Shown here: piece after piece, positions 7,409 to 15,908 of the stretch
Position numbering within the stretch: position 1 is the first letter of the stretch
Layout: each line of letters opens with the position of its first letter
Assembly (NCBI RefSeq): GCF_901827155.1
Contig: NZ_LR594660.1
Coordinates: 248,001 to 312,000 of the forward strand
Reading direction: 5' to 3'
Length of the DNA: 64,000 nt
Origin: Variovorax sp. PBL-H6
GTDB taxonomy: Bacteria; Pseudomonadota; Gammaproteobacteria; Burkholderiales; Burkholderiaceae_C
The notes under the pieces: model-generated
Told to the model about the DNA's origin: nothing
Databases searched by the model: none
What the model saw: only the letters and a program-made list of their open reading frames with translations
Position numbers and translations under genes: made by a program

Positions 7409-9031
7409 ATGAGCGTTCAATCGCGCGCGTTTAATCCCGCGCTCCCGTCCACCGACCCCCGTGCACTCGCGCTTTGGGAATTCGTTCGTCGCGAAAAGCC
7501 TTGGTTCACGCCAGCGCTTGCCGCGGAACTGCTCGAAGGGCTTCCTCCCCCGACCGATGTCGACGCGAAGGAGTTGGCTCGTTGGTTGCAGCAGAAGTTT
7601 GCGGCCAGGAACATCAAGCTCAAGCTGACCCACGCACAGCAGGCGATTGCCCGTGTCCTCGGCAAGCCGAGCTGGCACCTGCTGCCTATTCACAATGCCG
7701 TGGCACCCCGGCTTCTCTGCCGCCAGCTTGGTGCCGCCGACGGCGAGCTGTACGAGGACTGGGCTTCAGTCAAGCTGCTGATGCAAGCCTGCATCACTCG
7801 CTGGGCAGAGGCGGACCCGACAAAGGTCTACTGGGTCGGCCTGGTGGATGGCACTCTGGTCCTGTCTGCGCTCGAGCCACGGGGGCACGAACGTGCAGGC
7901 GAGACGGTGCTGCTGGAGGTGGTGGCGGCCGAGGGAGTCGCCCACTGGCTGGACGGTGCCGCTACGGCCCTGGAGGGACTTCGGAGGTTTGTCGAAAACG
8001 ACGCCATCCTCGACGGCTTCGCCGCACTTTCAGCCTACCTACGCATTTCGCGAGCGGACGATAGCCTGCTCTCCTTCGACGACATCGGCAACGCTGAGCT
8101 GGTTGTGCTGCGCGGTGGCGCGGAGTTCGCCCGGGGGGACGAGTTGGGCTGCTGGCTGGAGATTGAGCACTCGCGTCGCTCGGATGCGCGATACGGCCAG
8201 CCGCTTCACGGGGACGTGGTGTTCGATGGCCAGACGTGGCTGTGCGGCGCTGAGGCACTGACATGGCACGTGTACGAGGTCCGCAAGGGTATGGTTGGAG
8301 TCGGCGGGTCGCGCCGTCCCCTAGGTGTCGAACAGGCCGCGAGCTTGTTTCGCCGTTACCAGCGCGCGCGTAGGATTTTCAAGGAGGCCCCGCCTACCCG
8401 TGGCGGGAAGCGGCTCCTGGGGCTGCGCACTCCGAGTGCATCGCTTGCTTCCGTCGACCTTCGATTCGTCGAGCAAGCCTTTGCGCAGCGAGGCCTCGGG
8501 TGGCCGCAGTTCGCCGCCTCAATCGATGAAGATGTTCCGGCGCTGACGGGCCTGCTCCCGAGCCCGCTGCTGCCAAGATTGGCGAAGTTCCTCAAGCTGG
8601 AGGACCCCAGCCGGCTTTTCGTTACGCCGGCGCCGTCAGAGTTCATCAGGGTCGCGTCGGGTGAAGCGTTGCGGGCCTACTACTGCGCTGCCGACAGCAT
8701 CAAGTTCGGCCGGCCTGCTGGCGCCACACCTGACGTCGCCCGTGCTATCGAGAACGCCATCGAAAACTTTGCGAACGTCTGGGAGATGGGCAAGAGCATC
8801 GCCAACGGCACGACGAGAATTGGAGGGGACTGGCAAGATGCGCCGCATCAAGCCTACGCGGCTGAGGTAGACGAGTTCGTGCAAGTCCTCGGTAAGCTGG
8901 GAATGGCGGTTTCCGCTACTTTTGCTCGCAGCTTCATCTTGCGGACAGGCAAGGACATCTTCGAGCATCAGGACTTTCCATACCGGGATGGGCTGACCTT
9001 GCTCGTTCGGATTGCTCCGGCCCAGCTCTAG
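7409..9031 (+). CDS. Unknown large soluble protein sharing a motif with its neighbour
   Basis: 540 aa. I prefer ATG at 7409 because GGAG lies six bases upstream; the in-frame ATG at 7397 is part of that ribosome site. Residues about 65-90 carry 'LTHAQQAIARVLG' followed by K-P-S-W-H-L-L, the same helical motif as in the 6077 product. The rest has no signal peptide or membrane segment and alternates beta and alpha patterns. The upstream 230 bases hold no gene, only a long leader. Function unknown; the shared motif suggests the two neighbours bind a common partner or arose by domain exchange. Confidence 0.7.
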   Translation: MSVQSRAFNPALPSTDPRALALWEFVRREKPWFTPALAAELLEGLPPPTDVDAKELARWLQQKFAARNIKLKLTHAQQAIARVLGKPSWHLLPIHNAVAPRLLCRQLGAADGELYEDWASVKLLMQACITRWAEADPTKVYWVGLVDGTLVLSALEPRGHERAGETVLLEVVAAEGVAHWLDGAATALEGLRRFVENDAILDGFAALSAYLRISRADDSLLSFDDIGNAELVVLRGGAEFARGDELGCWLEIEHSRRSDARYGQPLHGDVVFDGQTWLCGAEALTWHVYEVRKGMVGVGGSRRPLGVEQAASLFRRYQRARRIFKEAPPTRGGKRLLGLRTPSASLASVDLRFVEQAFAQRGLGWPQFAASIDEDVPALTGLLPSPLLPRLAKFLKLEDPSRLFVTPAPSEFIRVASGEALRAYYCAADSIKFGRPAGATPDVARAIENAIENFANVWEMGKSIANGTTRIGGDWQDAPHQAYAAEVDEFVQVLGKLGMAVSATFARSFILRTGKDIFEHQDFPYRDGLTLLVRIAPAQL

Positions 9032-9088
9032 CTCGGGCACGCGAGCCCTGCCCTGTCGCTCAAGCCGCCCAACCGGGCGGCCTCGCTC

Positions 9089-9109
9089 GCTACACCGCAG
9101 CAGGACCAC
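9089..9109 (+). promoter_or_regulatory. Shared-motif promoter
   Basis: GCTACAC at 9089-9095, six bases, then AGGACCAC at 9102-9109. A GC-rich hairpin (GCCGCCC...GGGCGGC, 9064-9081) directly upstream may terminate the previous gene. Confidence 0.6.
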
Positions 9110-9125
9110 AACGCGAAAGACCTGT

Positions 9126-9416
9126 ATGCCTACAAAAATCATCGATGCCCTGCCCGCAAAAGCAGTTCCGGCGGAGCTGCGCCCCGATTACCTGGAGACG
9201 AGGCTCGACCCGACCGAGTACCAGTTTTGCGCGCCAGGCGCACCCGCGCTTCGGGTTTCGGACATGTCGTACCATGACCTGATGCAGGCGCTGTGCCTGA
9301 CCATCGACCTTGTCGAACGATTCAACGCAATGGGTGACCAGATGCAGGGGCTGGTGCGAGATTGGCGAGACGGCTCGTTCGAGCCCACGCCGCCGGAGGC
9401 AGACTCGAAGACCTGA
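9126..9416 (+). CDS. Unknown small acidic protein, 96 aa
   Basis: ATG at 9126, driven by the shared-motif promoter 17 bases upstream. Soluble, acidic, with a helical centre (SYHDLMQALCLTIDL-like stretch) and a Pro-rich tail. No family recognised. It is a single-gene unit ended by the terminator at 9428. Confidence 0.6.
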   Translation: MPTKIIDALPAKAVPAELRPDYLETRLDPTEYQFCAPGAPALRVSDMSYHDLMQALCLTIDLVERFNAMGDQMQGLVRDWRDGSFEPTPPEADSKT

Positions 9417-9427
9417 TTGAGCAAAAG

Positions 9428-9462
9428 CCTTCGCGGAGCACATGCCCCGCGAAGGTTTCTTT
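9428..9462 (+). terminator. Rho-independent terminator
   Basis: CCTTCGCGG/CCGCGAAGG stem followed by TTTCTTTG. Confidence 0.85.
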
Positions 9463-9537
9463 GTTGGCCCACCACGTCTTAGGCGTCCACGCCCTCGACC
9501 CTGAACATGCCAATCCCGCTTGTGCTCAGCCTGCCCG

Positions 9538-10254
9538 CTATTTCCGGGGCTCGAGCATTTTGGAGATGCACCGCCAGGTCGTATGTGCACTACCTTCGAC
9601 CTCGAGCATCTCCTCGACGGTGGCCGGCGCCGTCTCTCCCAGGAACTGGTCAAGCGACGAGTAGCGGCTTCCTACGAATGCGACTGATGGCTCGTGCCCA
9701 CCTTGCTCGAGGACGCCCAGGGCGCCTCGCACCAAAGCTCGGCTGTGCGTGATGATGAGAACGCCCTTTGTGCCATCCGCCGGCGCGGTCGCAAACTGGG
9801 CGATGAGCGCTCCCAACGGATGGGCATAGCGGTCCGATAGGCCCGTGTCTGGCTCGTCGAAAAGGGCGATGTGCGCCTTCGAGCCCCAGCCTTGCATGGA
9901 GCTGATAGCGCGCCTGACGACGCCGATGCTGTTGAGGCCGGTGCTATGGTCCTCGTCCGAGCCGTACATGAAGGCCCGCTCGATACCTGCTCGCGTGCGG
10001 TAAGCCATCGAAATCTGGAGGGGCGTGCAGTCGTCGGACCGCGCGTAGGCGCTCAGGACCTGGACAAGGAAGCTCTTGCCGGCGCCGTTGTCTCCGATGA
10101 CCAGGTGCAGCGGGCAGTCTGCGCGGACCGCATCGGTGTTCAGGCGGAGCGGGCTTTCGCCGTTGAAGTAGACCGACTCGGACACCTCTTGCAGGAGTTC
10201 AGCCAGCGGCGGGCAGGTCTTGGGGGCAGCTTGCTTGCGCGCAACTCGGGCCAT
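9538..10254 (-). CDS. Stand-alone ABC-type ATPase (AAA_21-like)
   Basis: 238 aa, cytosolic. Walker A is GDNGAGKS (about residues 54-61); Walker B with the following Asp is IALFDEPDTGLSD (about 131-143); the 'ITHS' switch histidine follows at about 170. No transporter partner or membrane domain is nearby. It belongs to the broad group of SMC/ABC-like ATPases used in stand-alone conflict or repair systems. Substrate unknown. Start ATG at 10254; a minus-strand TATAAC box lies about 60 bases upstream. Family membership is clear, role is not. Confidence 0.75.
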   Translation of the reverse strand: MARVARKQAAPKTCPPLAELLQEVSESVYFNGESPLRLNTDAVRADCPLHLVIGDNGAGKSFLVQVLSAYARSDDCTPLQISMAYRTRAGIERAFMYGSDEDHSTGLNSIGVVRRAISSMQGWGSKAHIALFDEPDTGLSDRYAHPLGALIAQFATAPADGTKGVLIITHSRALVRGALGVLEQGGHEPSVAFVGSRYSSLDQFLGETAPATVEEMLEVEGSAHTTWRCISKMLEPRK

Positions 10255-10308
10255 GGATTTAAAATCTTTCTTGTTTTCGGAGGGCGTGCCGCGCTGGGGC
10301 AGCGTTGT

Positions 10309-10314
10309 GTTATA
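10309..10314 (-). promoter_or_regulatory. Probable -10 box of the 9538-10254 ATPase gene
   Basis: TATAAC on the minus strand, with CTAAAATGC further upstream at 10330-10345. The leader is AT-rich. Confidence 0.4.
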
Positions 10315-10397
10315 GAGGCGCTGGTGTGTGAAGATGCATTTTAGCTTTTAAGCCCGGCGCTGTCCAGCCTTCCAATCGTATATAAGGCCGCGGGCGT

Positions 10398-11429
10398 TCA
10401 GAAGTACGACAAGCCCAGCGCGCGCTTCACCTCCCCCAGCGTCAGCGCTGCCCTCGCGCGGGCAGCCTCCGTACCCTGACGCAGAACCTCAAGTACAGCG
10501 CCGCGGTCTGTCGCCAGAGCTTCTCGGCGCGCGCGAATGGGTGCGAGCGCATCCTGCAGAAGCGCGTCCAGGCGCTTCTTGAGAACACCGTCTCCAAGGC
10601 CGCCGCGCCGGTAGTGCGCCTTGAGCTCGACCAGGGCGGCTTGGTCGGGCTCAAAGGCGTCGAGAAACGAGAACACCACGTTTCCCTCGACCTGACCTGG
10701 GTCCTCGACGCGCAGGTGGTTTGGGTCGGTAAACATCTTCTTGACGGCGGCGCTGATTTCCGCCGGGCTGGCGCCAATCGCGATGCTGTTGCCAAGCGAC
10801 TTGCTCATCTTGGCCTTGCCGTCGATGCCGGGCAGTCGGCTCACGCTCGAAAGCATGGCCCTGCACTCGAGCAGCACCTCCTTGCCGGCAATGGCGTTCA
10901 TGCGGTGCACCAACTCGTTGGTCTGCTCAATCATCGGCAGCTGGTCGTCTCCCACGGGGACCACGGTCGCTTTAAAGGCGGTAATGTCTGCTGCTTGGCT
11001 GACAGGGTACGTCAGAAAGCCCGCCGGAATGTCGCGCTCAAAGCCTCGCAGGTTGATTTCCCGACGGATGGTCGGATTACGCTCGAGGCGAGAAACCGTA
11101 ACGAGGTTGAGCAGCAGCATGTTGAGCTCCGCCAGCTCGGGCACTTGGGATTGGATGAAGATGGTCGACCTCGCCGGGTCGATGCCGACAGCCAGGTAGT
11201 CGAGCGCCACCTCGAGCACGTTGCGCGTGACCTTTTGGGGGTCGGCGAAGTTGTCCGTCAGCGCCTGCATATCTGCCAGCAGGATGAACTGGTCTGCCGT
11301 GTGCTGCAGCTCGACGCGTGCACGCAGGGAACCGACGTAGTGACCCAGGTGGAGTGGGCCTGTGGGCCGGTCACCTGTGAGGACGACTGTCCGGGACGGG
11401 AGAGAAGGAACAGAAGAAGACGTTTGCAT
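10398..11429 (-). CDS. trpS: Tryptophanyl-tRNA synthetase
   Basis: 343 aa, normal for bacterial TrpRS. It charges tRNA-Trp with tryptophan. The HIGH-class signature is P22-TGPLHLGH-30 and the KMSKS loop is at 207-211. The longer upstream frame is leader, so I start at ATG 11429 where homology-like sequence begins. The gene is preceded by a 14-aa leader ORF with tandem Trp codons and attenuator-like hairpins, so expression probably rises when charged tRNA-Trp is scarce. A synthetase on an accessory region is usually a second copy, often tolerant of a Trp-pathway inhibitor or tuned to starvation. I cannot see a Trp-analogue biosynthesis cluster to match that. Confidence 0.95.
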   Translation of the reverse strand: MQTSSSVPSLPSRTVVLTGDRPTGPLHLGHYVGSLRARVELQHTADQFILLADMQALTDNFADPQKVTRNVLEVALDYLAVGIDPARSTIFIQSQVPELAELNMLLLNLVTVSRLERNPTIRREINLRGFERDIPAGFLTYPVSQAADITAFKATVVPVGDDQLPMIEQTNELVHRMNAIAGKEVLLECRAMLSSVSRLPGIDGKAKMSKSLGNSIAIGASPAEISAAVKKMFTDPNHLRVEDPGQVEGNVVFSFLDAFEPDQAALVELKAHYRRGGLGDGVLKKRLDALLQDALAPIRARREALATDRGAVLEVLRQGTEAARARAALTLGEVKRALGLSYF

Positions 11430-11470
11430 TGGAAAGCTCCGAAAGTGGTCGGACGCCGCCAGCAAAGGTC

Positions 11471-11533
11471 GAGACAGAAATGCCGCCAAAGCTGGCGGCA
11501 TCACAGAGAAGAAAACGCAAGGATGTGGCCGCC
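11471..11533 (-). promoter_or_regulatory. Attenuator of trpS
   Basis: Read on the minus strand: segment A GGCGGCC (11533-11527) starts four bases after the leader stop; segment B TGCCGCC (11500-11494) can pair with A or with segment C GGCGGCA (11487-11481). The B:C hairpin is perfect and is followed by TTTCTGTC, making it the terminator-like form. A ribosome finishing the leader would cover A and allow B:C. One stalled at the Trp codons would leave A free to form A:B. The logic is inferred; the U-run is weak. Confidence 0.65.
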
Positions 11534-11537
11534 GGGG

Positions 11538-11582
11538 TTAGCCGTGCCACCAGGAAAAAGCGATGAGGGACTTGCGATTCAT
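11538..11582 (-). CDS. Trp-codon leader peptide (14 aa)
   Basis: The minus strand encodes M-N-R-K-S-L-I-A-F-S-W-W-H-G and stops at 11538. Two adjacent Trp codons (11547-11552) lie three codons before the stop, the arrangement of amino-acid attenuator leaders. A TATAAT box ends eight bases upstream of the ATG, so the transcript may start at or within a base or two of the start codon and be leaderless. No Shine-Dalgarno is present, which fits. It is too short for ordinary gene calling. Confidence 0.75.
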   Translation of the reverse strand: MNRKSLIAFSWWHG

Positions 11583-11589
11583 GATAAGC

Positions 11590-11610
11590 ATTATAGCAAA
11601 GCGTTTTAGA
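11590..11610 (-). promoter_or_regulatory. Promoter of the trpS leader
   Basis: Perfect TATAAT (complement of 11590-11595) with CTAAAACGC starting 14 bases upstream. The same CTAAA(N)CGC box is seen at other promoters here. Confidence 0.7.
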
Positions 11611-11625
11611 TGCCCGAGCCGAAAG

Positions 11626-11646
11626 CTAAAGCGCGCTGGCTACAGG
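11626..11646 (+). promoter_or_regulatory. Shared-motif promoter
   Basis: CTAAAGCGC at 11626-11634 and GCTACAGG at 11639-11646. It is nearly identical over about 19 bases to the promoter at 13917-13936, including the GCGCTGGCTACAGG core. Confidence 0.55.
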
Positions 11647-11668
11647 GGTGGCCACTCTCGGAGCCATC

Positions 11669-12685
11669 ATGAAACGCTTTTGCCTGTCCACCGCCCTTCT
11701 GGTCGCTTTGCTGTACCAGCTTCAGCACTTTCTCCCGTCGCTCGCCTGGGGCGGCGTGCTCGCCATCGCAACCTGGCCCCTCGTCCAAAAGCTCGAACGG
11801 CGTGGCTTTTCGAATGGTGGTGCAGTGGCCACAGTCGGCATGGGCCTGTTGCTGGGTTTCGGGTTGCCAGCGCTCGCGGTCATCGATGCGCTGAGCCCTG
11901 AAGTCGCGGCCGCCTCGCGGTACGTCCATCAATTGAATGCCACGGGGCTGCCTTCTCCGGACTGGCTGCAGCGTCTTCCCCTCTTTGGCGGGCAGGCGGC
12001 CGCCTGGTGGGGTGCGCATCTGTCTGCGCCTGGCGCTCTGCTCGAGATGGTCAGCCAGGTGTCCGGCACCTCGGTGCTCAACGCCACCGGCAAGCTGGGC
12101 GGGATAGGCGCCGGCCTTGCAGCCAATGCGTTTTACATCCTGCTGAGCCTGCTGACCTTCGTGGTCTTCCAGCTGAACGCCTCGGTCATCGTGAAGCATC
12201 TCGACGCCGCTGGAGCCAAGCTGCTGCCTGCCGAATATGCGGTCGTACGTCGCCTGCTTCCCCTGTCCCTGCGCGGAACCGCGCTGGGCCTAGGCTCCGT
12301 TGCCCTCCTCGAGGGCGTGGTGCTGGGCATCGCCTACGCCATCGCCGGCGCTCCGATGCCGGTCCTCTTGGCCGTCCTGACCGGCTATCTTGCCCTGATT
12401 CCAGGGGGCGCTCCGCTCTCCTTCATCACGGTGAGCCTCGTCTTGCTTGCAAAAGGCAGCACCGCCGCGGCGCTCGGACTCGCGCTTTGGGGGACTGTGG
12501 AGCTGTTCCTTGTCGACAAGTTCGTTCGCCCACGCATCATCGGCGCGTCGGTGGAGCTCCCCTTCCTGGCAGTACTTTTTGGGCTGCTTGGCGGGGTGTC
12601 GACGATGGGCATCATCGGCCTATTCGTGGGGCCCTTCTTGATGACAGTGCTGTTTCACTACCTGCGCGCGGCAGCCAAGCCTTAG
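11669..12685 (+). CDS. AI-2E family (PerM/TqsA-like) membrane transporter
   Basis: 338 aa, an integral inner-membrane protein with about seven or eight hydrophobic segments. The long soluble insert (about residues 85-140), the re-entrant 'ALLTGYLALIPGGAP'-like segment and the 'VDKFVRPRIIG' stretch before the last helices are typical of the AI-2E transporter family. Members are linked to autoinducer-2 export, Na+/H+ antiport or other solutes, so the substrate is unknown. I start at ATG 11669 with CGGAG upstream rather than the GTG at 11648. It is transcribed alone from the shared-motif promoter. Confidence 0.85.
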   Translation: MKRFCLSTALLVALLYQLQHFLPSLAWGGVLAIATWPLVQKLERRGFSNGGAVATVGMGLLLGFGLPALAVIDALSPEVAAASRYVHQLNATGLPSPDWLQRLPLFGGQAAAWWGAHLSAPGALLEMVSQVSGTSVLNATGKLGGIGAGLAANAFYILLSLLTFVVFQLNASVIVKHLDAAGAKLLPAEYAVVRRLLPLSLRGTALGLGSVALLEGVVLGIAYAIAGAPMPVLLAVLTGYLALIPGGAPLSFITVSLVLLAKGSTAAALGLALWGTVELFLVDKFVRPRIIGASVELPFLAVLFGLLGGVSTMGIIGLFVGPFLMTVLFHYLRAAAKP

Positions 12686-12787
12686 GCGCCGGTCAACGTC
12701 GCCTCCTTCGGCCGGCTCATGTCGTGCCATCCAGAGAGGGTCAGGCTGGTCCAATCCTTGTGGAACTGCTTGGTGAACGAAGAGCTT

Positions 12788-13696
12788 CTAGGAAGGCTTG
12801 CGTGCATTTTCTTTGGGGCCGGGCCCGCTTTCGAGCGCATCAAAAAGACCTTCAGGTGTCTCGAAGCGCTCGCGGCCTGACTCCCGAGCTTCCGCCATCG
12901 CTGCGGCGGTGGCGGGGTTGGGCTTGTCCGGTACGGGTCGCGCCGTGCTCTCGGGCTTGTTTGACGTCCCGGAAGCCTGCGGCGCAACCGTTTCGGGCTT
13001 GGCTGCCCTCGGCGCTTTCCTTTTCGCCGGTCTTGGTACCTTGGGCTTAGCGGTGTCCCCGGTCTCGGGCGGTTCTGTAGGAGCGGGCGGCCCTTCGGGC
13101 TGTGCCGGCTGCCTCCGCTGAAACGATACAAATACCCCGACCATTGATGCAAGCGAGGCAAAGGCGCCCAGCCAGGTAAGTACCAGCGCGGCCTTTATGC
13201 CTGTGAGGGAGAACCGCGTCCATATTTTCTCGGGTTCGTACTGTGAGGCAGACAGCAGTTGAGTGAACTCGCCTGGACACTCGTCCGTTGGGGTCTGCCC
13301 GTCGCCCTTGAGAATCAGCCTGGCATTGTCAGTGAGGCCACAGCCCATGACGACCCGGTTGTCGTTGTTCGGTATCGGGTAGACGAAGGCGGCATTGAGC
13401 ACGAGGTGGAGGATGCTGAAGAGAAAGACCAGCACCGCCGACGCCACAACGACTTTGTTCGCCGTGGAGCGTTCCGCCCTATGGAGTAACTGGAACACCA
13501 CGACGAGGACCACAAGTTCCACGAGCGAGGTCATGACGGTGAGACCTGGTCCAGGCGGCCAGGGCGGGCTGAAGCCCGCGAGACCAACCCCCAGGGGAAT
13601 AGCCAGCAGCCCGCCCGCGGCCACAAAGGCCATTTTCCGGACGCGCTTTACGTCGTCCATGAACTCGTCAAGGCCTGTTCTGGGGCCAGTTGCCAT
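12788..13696 (-). CDS. Unknown four-TM protein with a basic Pro/Lys-rich tail
   Basis: 302 aa. Four hydrophobic segments lie at about 21-41, 50-70, 80-105 and 170-195. The loop between TM3 and TM4 contains two cysteines and is probably periplasmic. The C-terminal 100 residues are Pro/Ala/Lys-rich (repeats of PKxPRPAKRKAPRAAK type) and disordered, probably cytosolic and possibly nucleic-acid or membrane binding. ATG at 13696 has GGAGG upstream and is preferred to the longer frame. I cannot name a family. It is divergent from the FtsH-like gene. Confidence 0.65.
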   Translation of the reverse strand: MATGPRTGLDEFMDDVKRVRKMAFVAAGGLLAIPLGVGLAGFSPPWPPGPGLTVMTSLVELVVLVVVFQLLHRAERSTANKVVVASAVLVFLFSILHLVLNAAFVYPIPNNDNRVVMGCGLTDNARLILKGDGQTPTDECPGEFTQLLSASQYEPEKIWTRFSLTGIKAALVLTWLGAFASLASMVGVFVSFQRRQPAQPEGPPAPTEPPETGDTAKPKVPRPAKRKAPRAAKPETVAPQASGTSNKPESTARPVPDKPNPATAAAMAEARESGRERFETPEGLFDALESGPGPKENARKPS

Positions 13697-13916
13697 ACGC
13701 CACCTCCATCCTTGTCTGTCGCAGTAGTCGTTGCGTGCTAAGGCTGGACAGCGCGCCGCTGGCTGGTCGAAACCACTCCTGCCGTCCAGTTGGCGGGCGC
13801 ACGCACTCCTGCCGAGCCGAATACTGAAGTATCCAGTGCGTTCGCGCAACGAAATTCCTTGGTTCGGCGCGGCCGAGGCCGGCAGGGCCGGTCTAAAGCG
13901 CATATTGCCCTGCGGC

Positions 13917-13936
13917 ATAAACGCGCTGGCTACAGG
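13917..13936 (+). promoter_or_regulatory. Shared-motif promoter of the FtsH-like gene
   Basis: ATAAACGCGC followed by TGGCTACAGG, 26 bases before ATG 13962. It is almost a copy of the element at 11626. Confidence 0.55.
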
Positions 13937-13961
13937 TTGGCCTCACCCAGGCCCCTGCTCC

Positions 13962-15815
13962 ATGAAGCCACTTTCGAAACCAGTCCGCTCTCTCCTTCGC
14001 AATGTCGCTCTCGGCCTTGCCCTTGCCGCGGTAGCCGCCACCTCGGCCTATTTCCTCAAGAAGGATGAACCGAAGGCCCCCGAGCTCACCGGCGTAGCGC
14101 AGCAGATGCGGGCAGCCCCCGAGGAATGGTCCAAGGTCGAGAAGGACGGCTCGGAGCTTCTGAGCGACCTCCGCGCAGACAAGGTCTCCGCGGTGGGTAT
14201 CGCCGGAAGCGGTATCCTGGTCGCCACGACCTCCGGGGAAAAGTACTTCGTGGTCGACGGTCGGGGCTCGTTCGCGGCTCTGGCGGTCGGCGAGGCAAAA
14301 AACCCCGAGAAAAAGCCGTTCCAGCTGGTCGTGCTGCCCAACTCCAAGGTAGGCTCGCCCGACGTGGAGGGTGCATGGCTCGGGACCGCGCGCGACGTGG
14401 CCGGTCTGCTGCTGCCGTTGCTCCTCATCGGGGGCCTTGTCTTCCTGGTGCGCAAGGAGCTTGGCGGGAATGCAACCCTTGTCGAGCAGCCCACGGGAAT
14501 TCGATTCGATGACGTGATTGGTGCCATGGAGGCCAAGAACGCGCTCAAGGACGTGGTCGCCTACCTCAAGGACCCCAAACGGTTCTCGGCCCTTGGCGGG
14601 CGCCCACCCTGCGGCGTGCTGGCGCTAGGCGGGCCTGGCGTGGGCAAAACGCTGCTGGCCAAGGCCCTAGCCGGCGAATGCGGGGCGAGCTTCATCGCCA
14701 TCAACGGCGGCGAGTTCACTTCGAAGTTCTATGGCGTAGGCGTGCAGAAGGTGAAAGGTGTCTTCGAGCTTGCTCGCAAGAACGCCCCCTGCATCCTCTT
14801 CATCGACGAAATCGACGGCATCGCCAAGCGCACGAGCAGCGGGTCCGGCCCGGTGGAGTCCGAATCGAACCGCATCATCAACCAGGTGCTGGTCGAGATG
14901 GACGGCTTTGCGTCCAACGAAGGCGTCATTGTGGTCGGCGCCACCAACCTGGCGGAAAACCTGGACGAGGCACTCCTACGCGAAGGCCGCTTTGACCGCC
15001 GCGTGACCGTCAGGCACCCGGACGTTCGTGACCGCGCTGAAATCTTCAAGCTGTACGGCAAGAAGCTGAAGCTGCACGGCCCCATGGATTGGGACCAGCT
15101 CGCCCGCCTGACGACAGGCTTGTCCCCGGCGACAATTGCCCACATCGTCAATCACGCGGCGATTGTTGCCGGCCGACACGCCAGCAGCGGCGTAGAGATG
15201 CACCACTTTGTGGAATCCGTGGAGACCACGCGCATTGGTGAGCTCAACGGCGCCGAACGCGCCTTGAGTGACGAGGAGCGGGCATACATTGCCGTCCACG
15301 AGGCTGGACACGCCATTACGGCAGCCGTGCTGAGTTACGGGAACGTGGAGAAGGTGACCATCCTCCCGCGGGGTGGGGCGCTCGGCGTCACCCTGGTGAC
15401 GCAGGATGAAGACAAGACGCTCATGCTGCGCAGCGACATGGAGAACCACATCGTCATGCTGCTTGGCGGCCGGAATGCCGAGCTCGAGGTCTTCGCGGAG
15501 GCCTCGAGCGGGGCGTCCCATGACCTGCAGGAGGCATCAAAGCTGGCGCTGGACATGGTTGGTCGGTACGGGTTCGGCGCCGACGGCTCCCTCTTCAGCC
15601 TTGGGGCCCTCCCCGCTCAGCATGCGGCTCAACACGTGACCGCCGCGGTGCGGCAGGCCGACATCCTGCTGAAATCGCTCAGCGAGACCGGAAAAGCGCT
15701 GCTTCGTGTGTACAGGGGCGCCTTGGATGCGCTGACGGATGAACTGCTGCGGGACGAGACCGTTGACGGTACCCGGGTCCTTGAACTGGTCCGCCAGGTC
15801 AGGGCGACCCGATAG
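13962..15815 (+). CDS. FtsH-like membrane AAA+ zinc protease
   Basis: 617 aa, close to FtsH length (about 640). TM1 at about residues 12-27 and TM2 at about 145-161 bracket a periplasmic domain. The AAA+ module has Walker A GGPGVGKT (about 222-229), Walker B ILFIDEIDG, and a second-region-of-homology with RRV. The protease has HEAGH at 446-450 and the likely third zinc ligand Asp in SGASHDLQEAS. The pore loop reads FYGVG instead of the usual FVGVG. FtsH degrades misfolded or regulated membrane proteins; a replicon-borne copy probably has its own substrates or protects a membrane system encoded here. ATG 13962 follows the promoter by 26 bases; no strong ribosome site. Confidence 0.9.
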   Translation: MKPLSKPVRSLLRNVALGLALAAVAATSAYFLKKDEPKAPELTGVAQQMRAAPEEWSKVEKDGSELLSDLRADKVSAVGIAGSGILVATTSGEKYFVVDGRGSFAALAVGEAKNPEKKPFQLVVLPNSKVGSPDVEGAWLGTARDVAGLLLPLLLIGGLVFLVRKELGGNATLVEQPTGIRFDDVIGAMEAKNALKDVVAYLKDPKRFSALGGRPPCGVLALGGPGVGKTLLAKALAGECGASFIAINGGEFTSKFYGVGVQKVKGVFELARKNAPCILFIDEIDGIAKRTSSGSGPVESESNRIINQVLVEMDGFASNEGVIVVGATNLAENLDEALLREGRFDRRVTVRHPDVRDRAEIFKLYGKKLKLHGPMDWDQLARLTTGLSPATIAHIVNHAAIVAGRHASSGVEMHHFVESVETTRIGELNGAERALSDEERAYIAVHEAGHAITAAVLSYGNVEKVTILPRGGALGVTLVTQDEDKTLMLRSDMENHIVMLLGGRNAELEVFAEASSGASHDLQEASKLALDMVGRYGFGADGSLFSLGALPAQHAAQHVTAAVRQADILLKSLSETGKALLRVYRGALDALTDELLRDETVDGTRVLELVRQVRATR

Positions 15816-15870
15816 TCGGGCAGGTCGACCGAGCAACGGCGGGCTCTGCGATATAGCCCGCCGGCGAGTT

Positions 15871-15891
15871 GGCTACACGAGGAAGGTCAAC
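15871..15891 (+). promoter_or_regulatory. Shared-motif promoter
   Basis: GGCTACACG at 15871-15879, then AAGGTCAAC at 15883-15891, 18 bases before the next ATG. Confidence 0.55.
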
Positions 15892-15908
15892 TCCAAAAGG
15901 AACTCATC

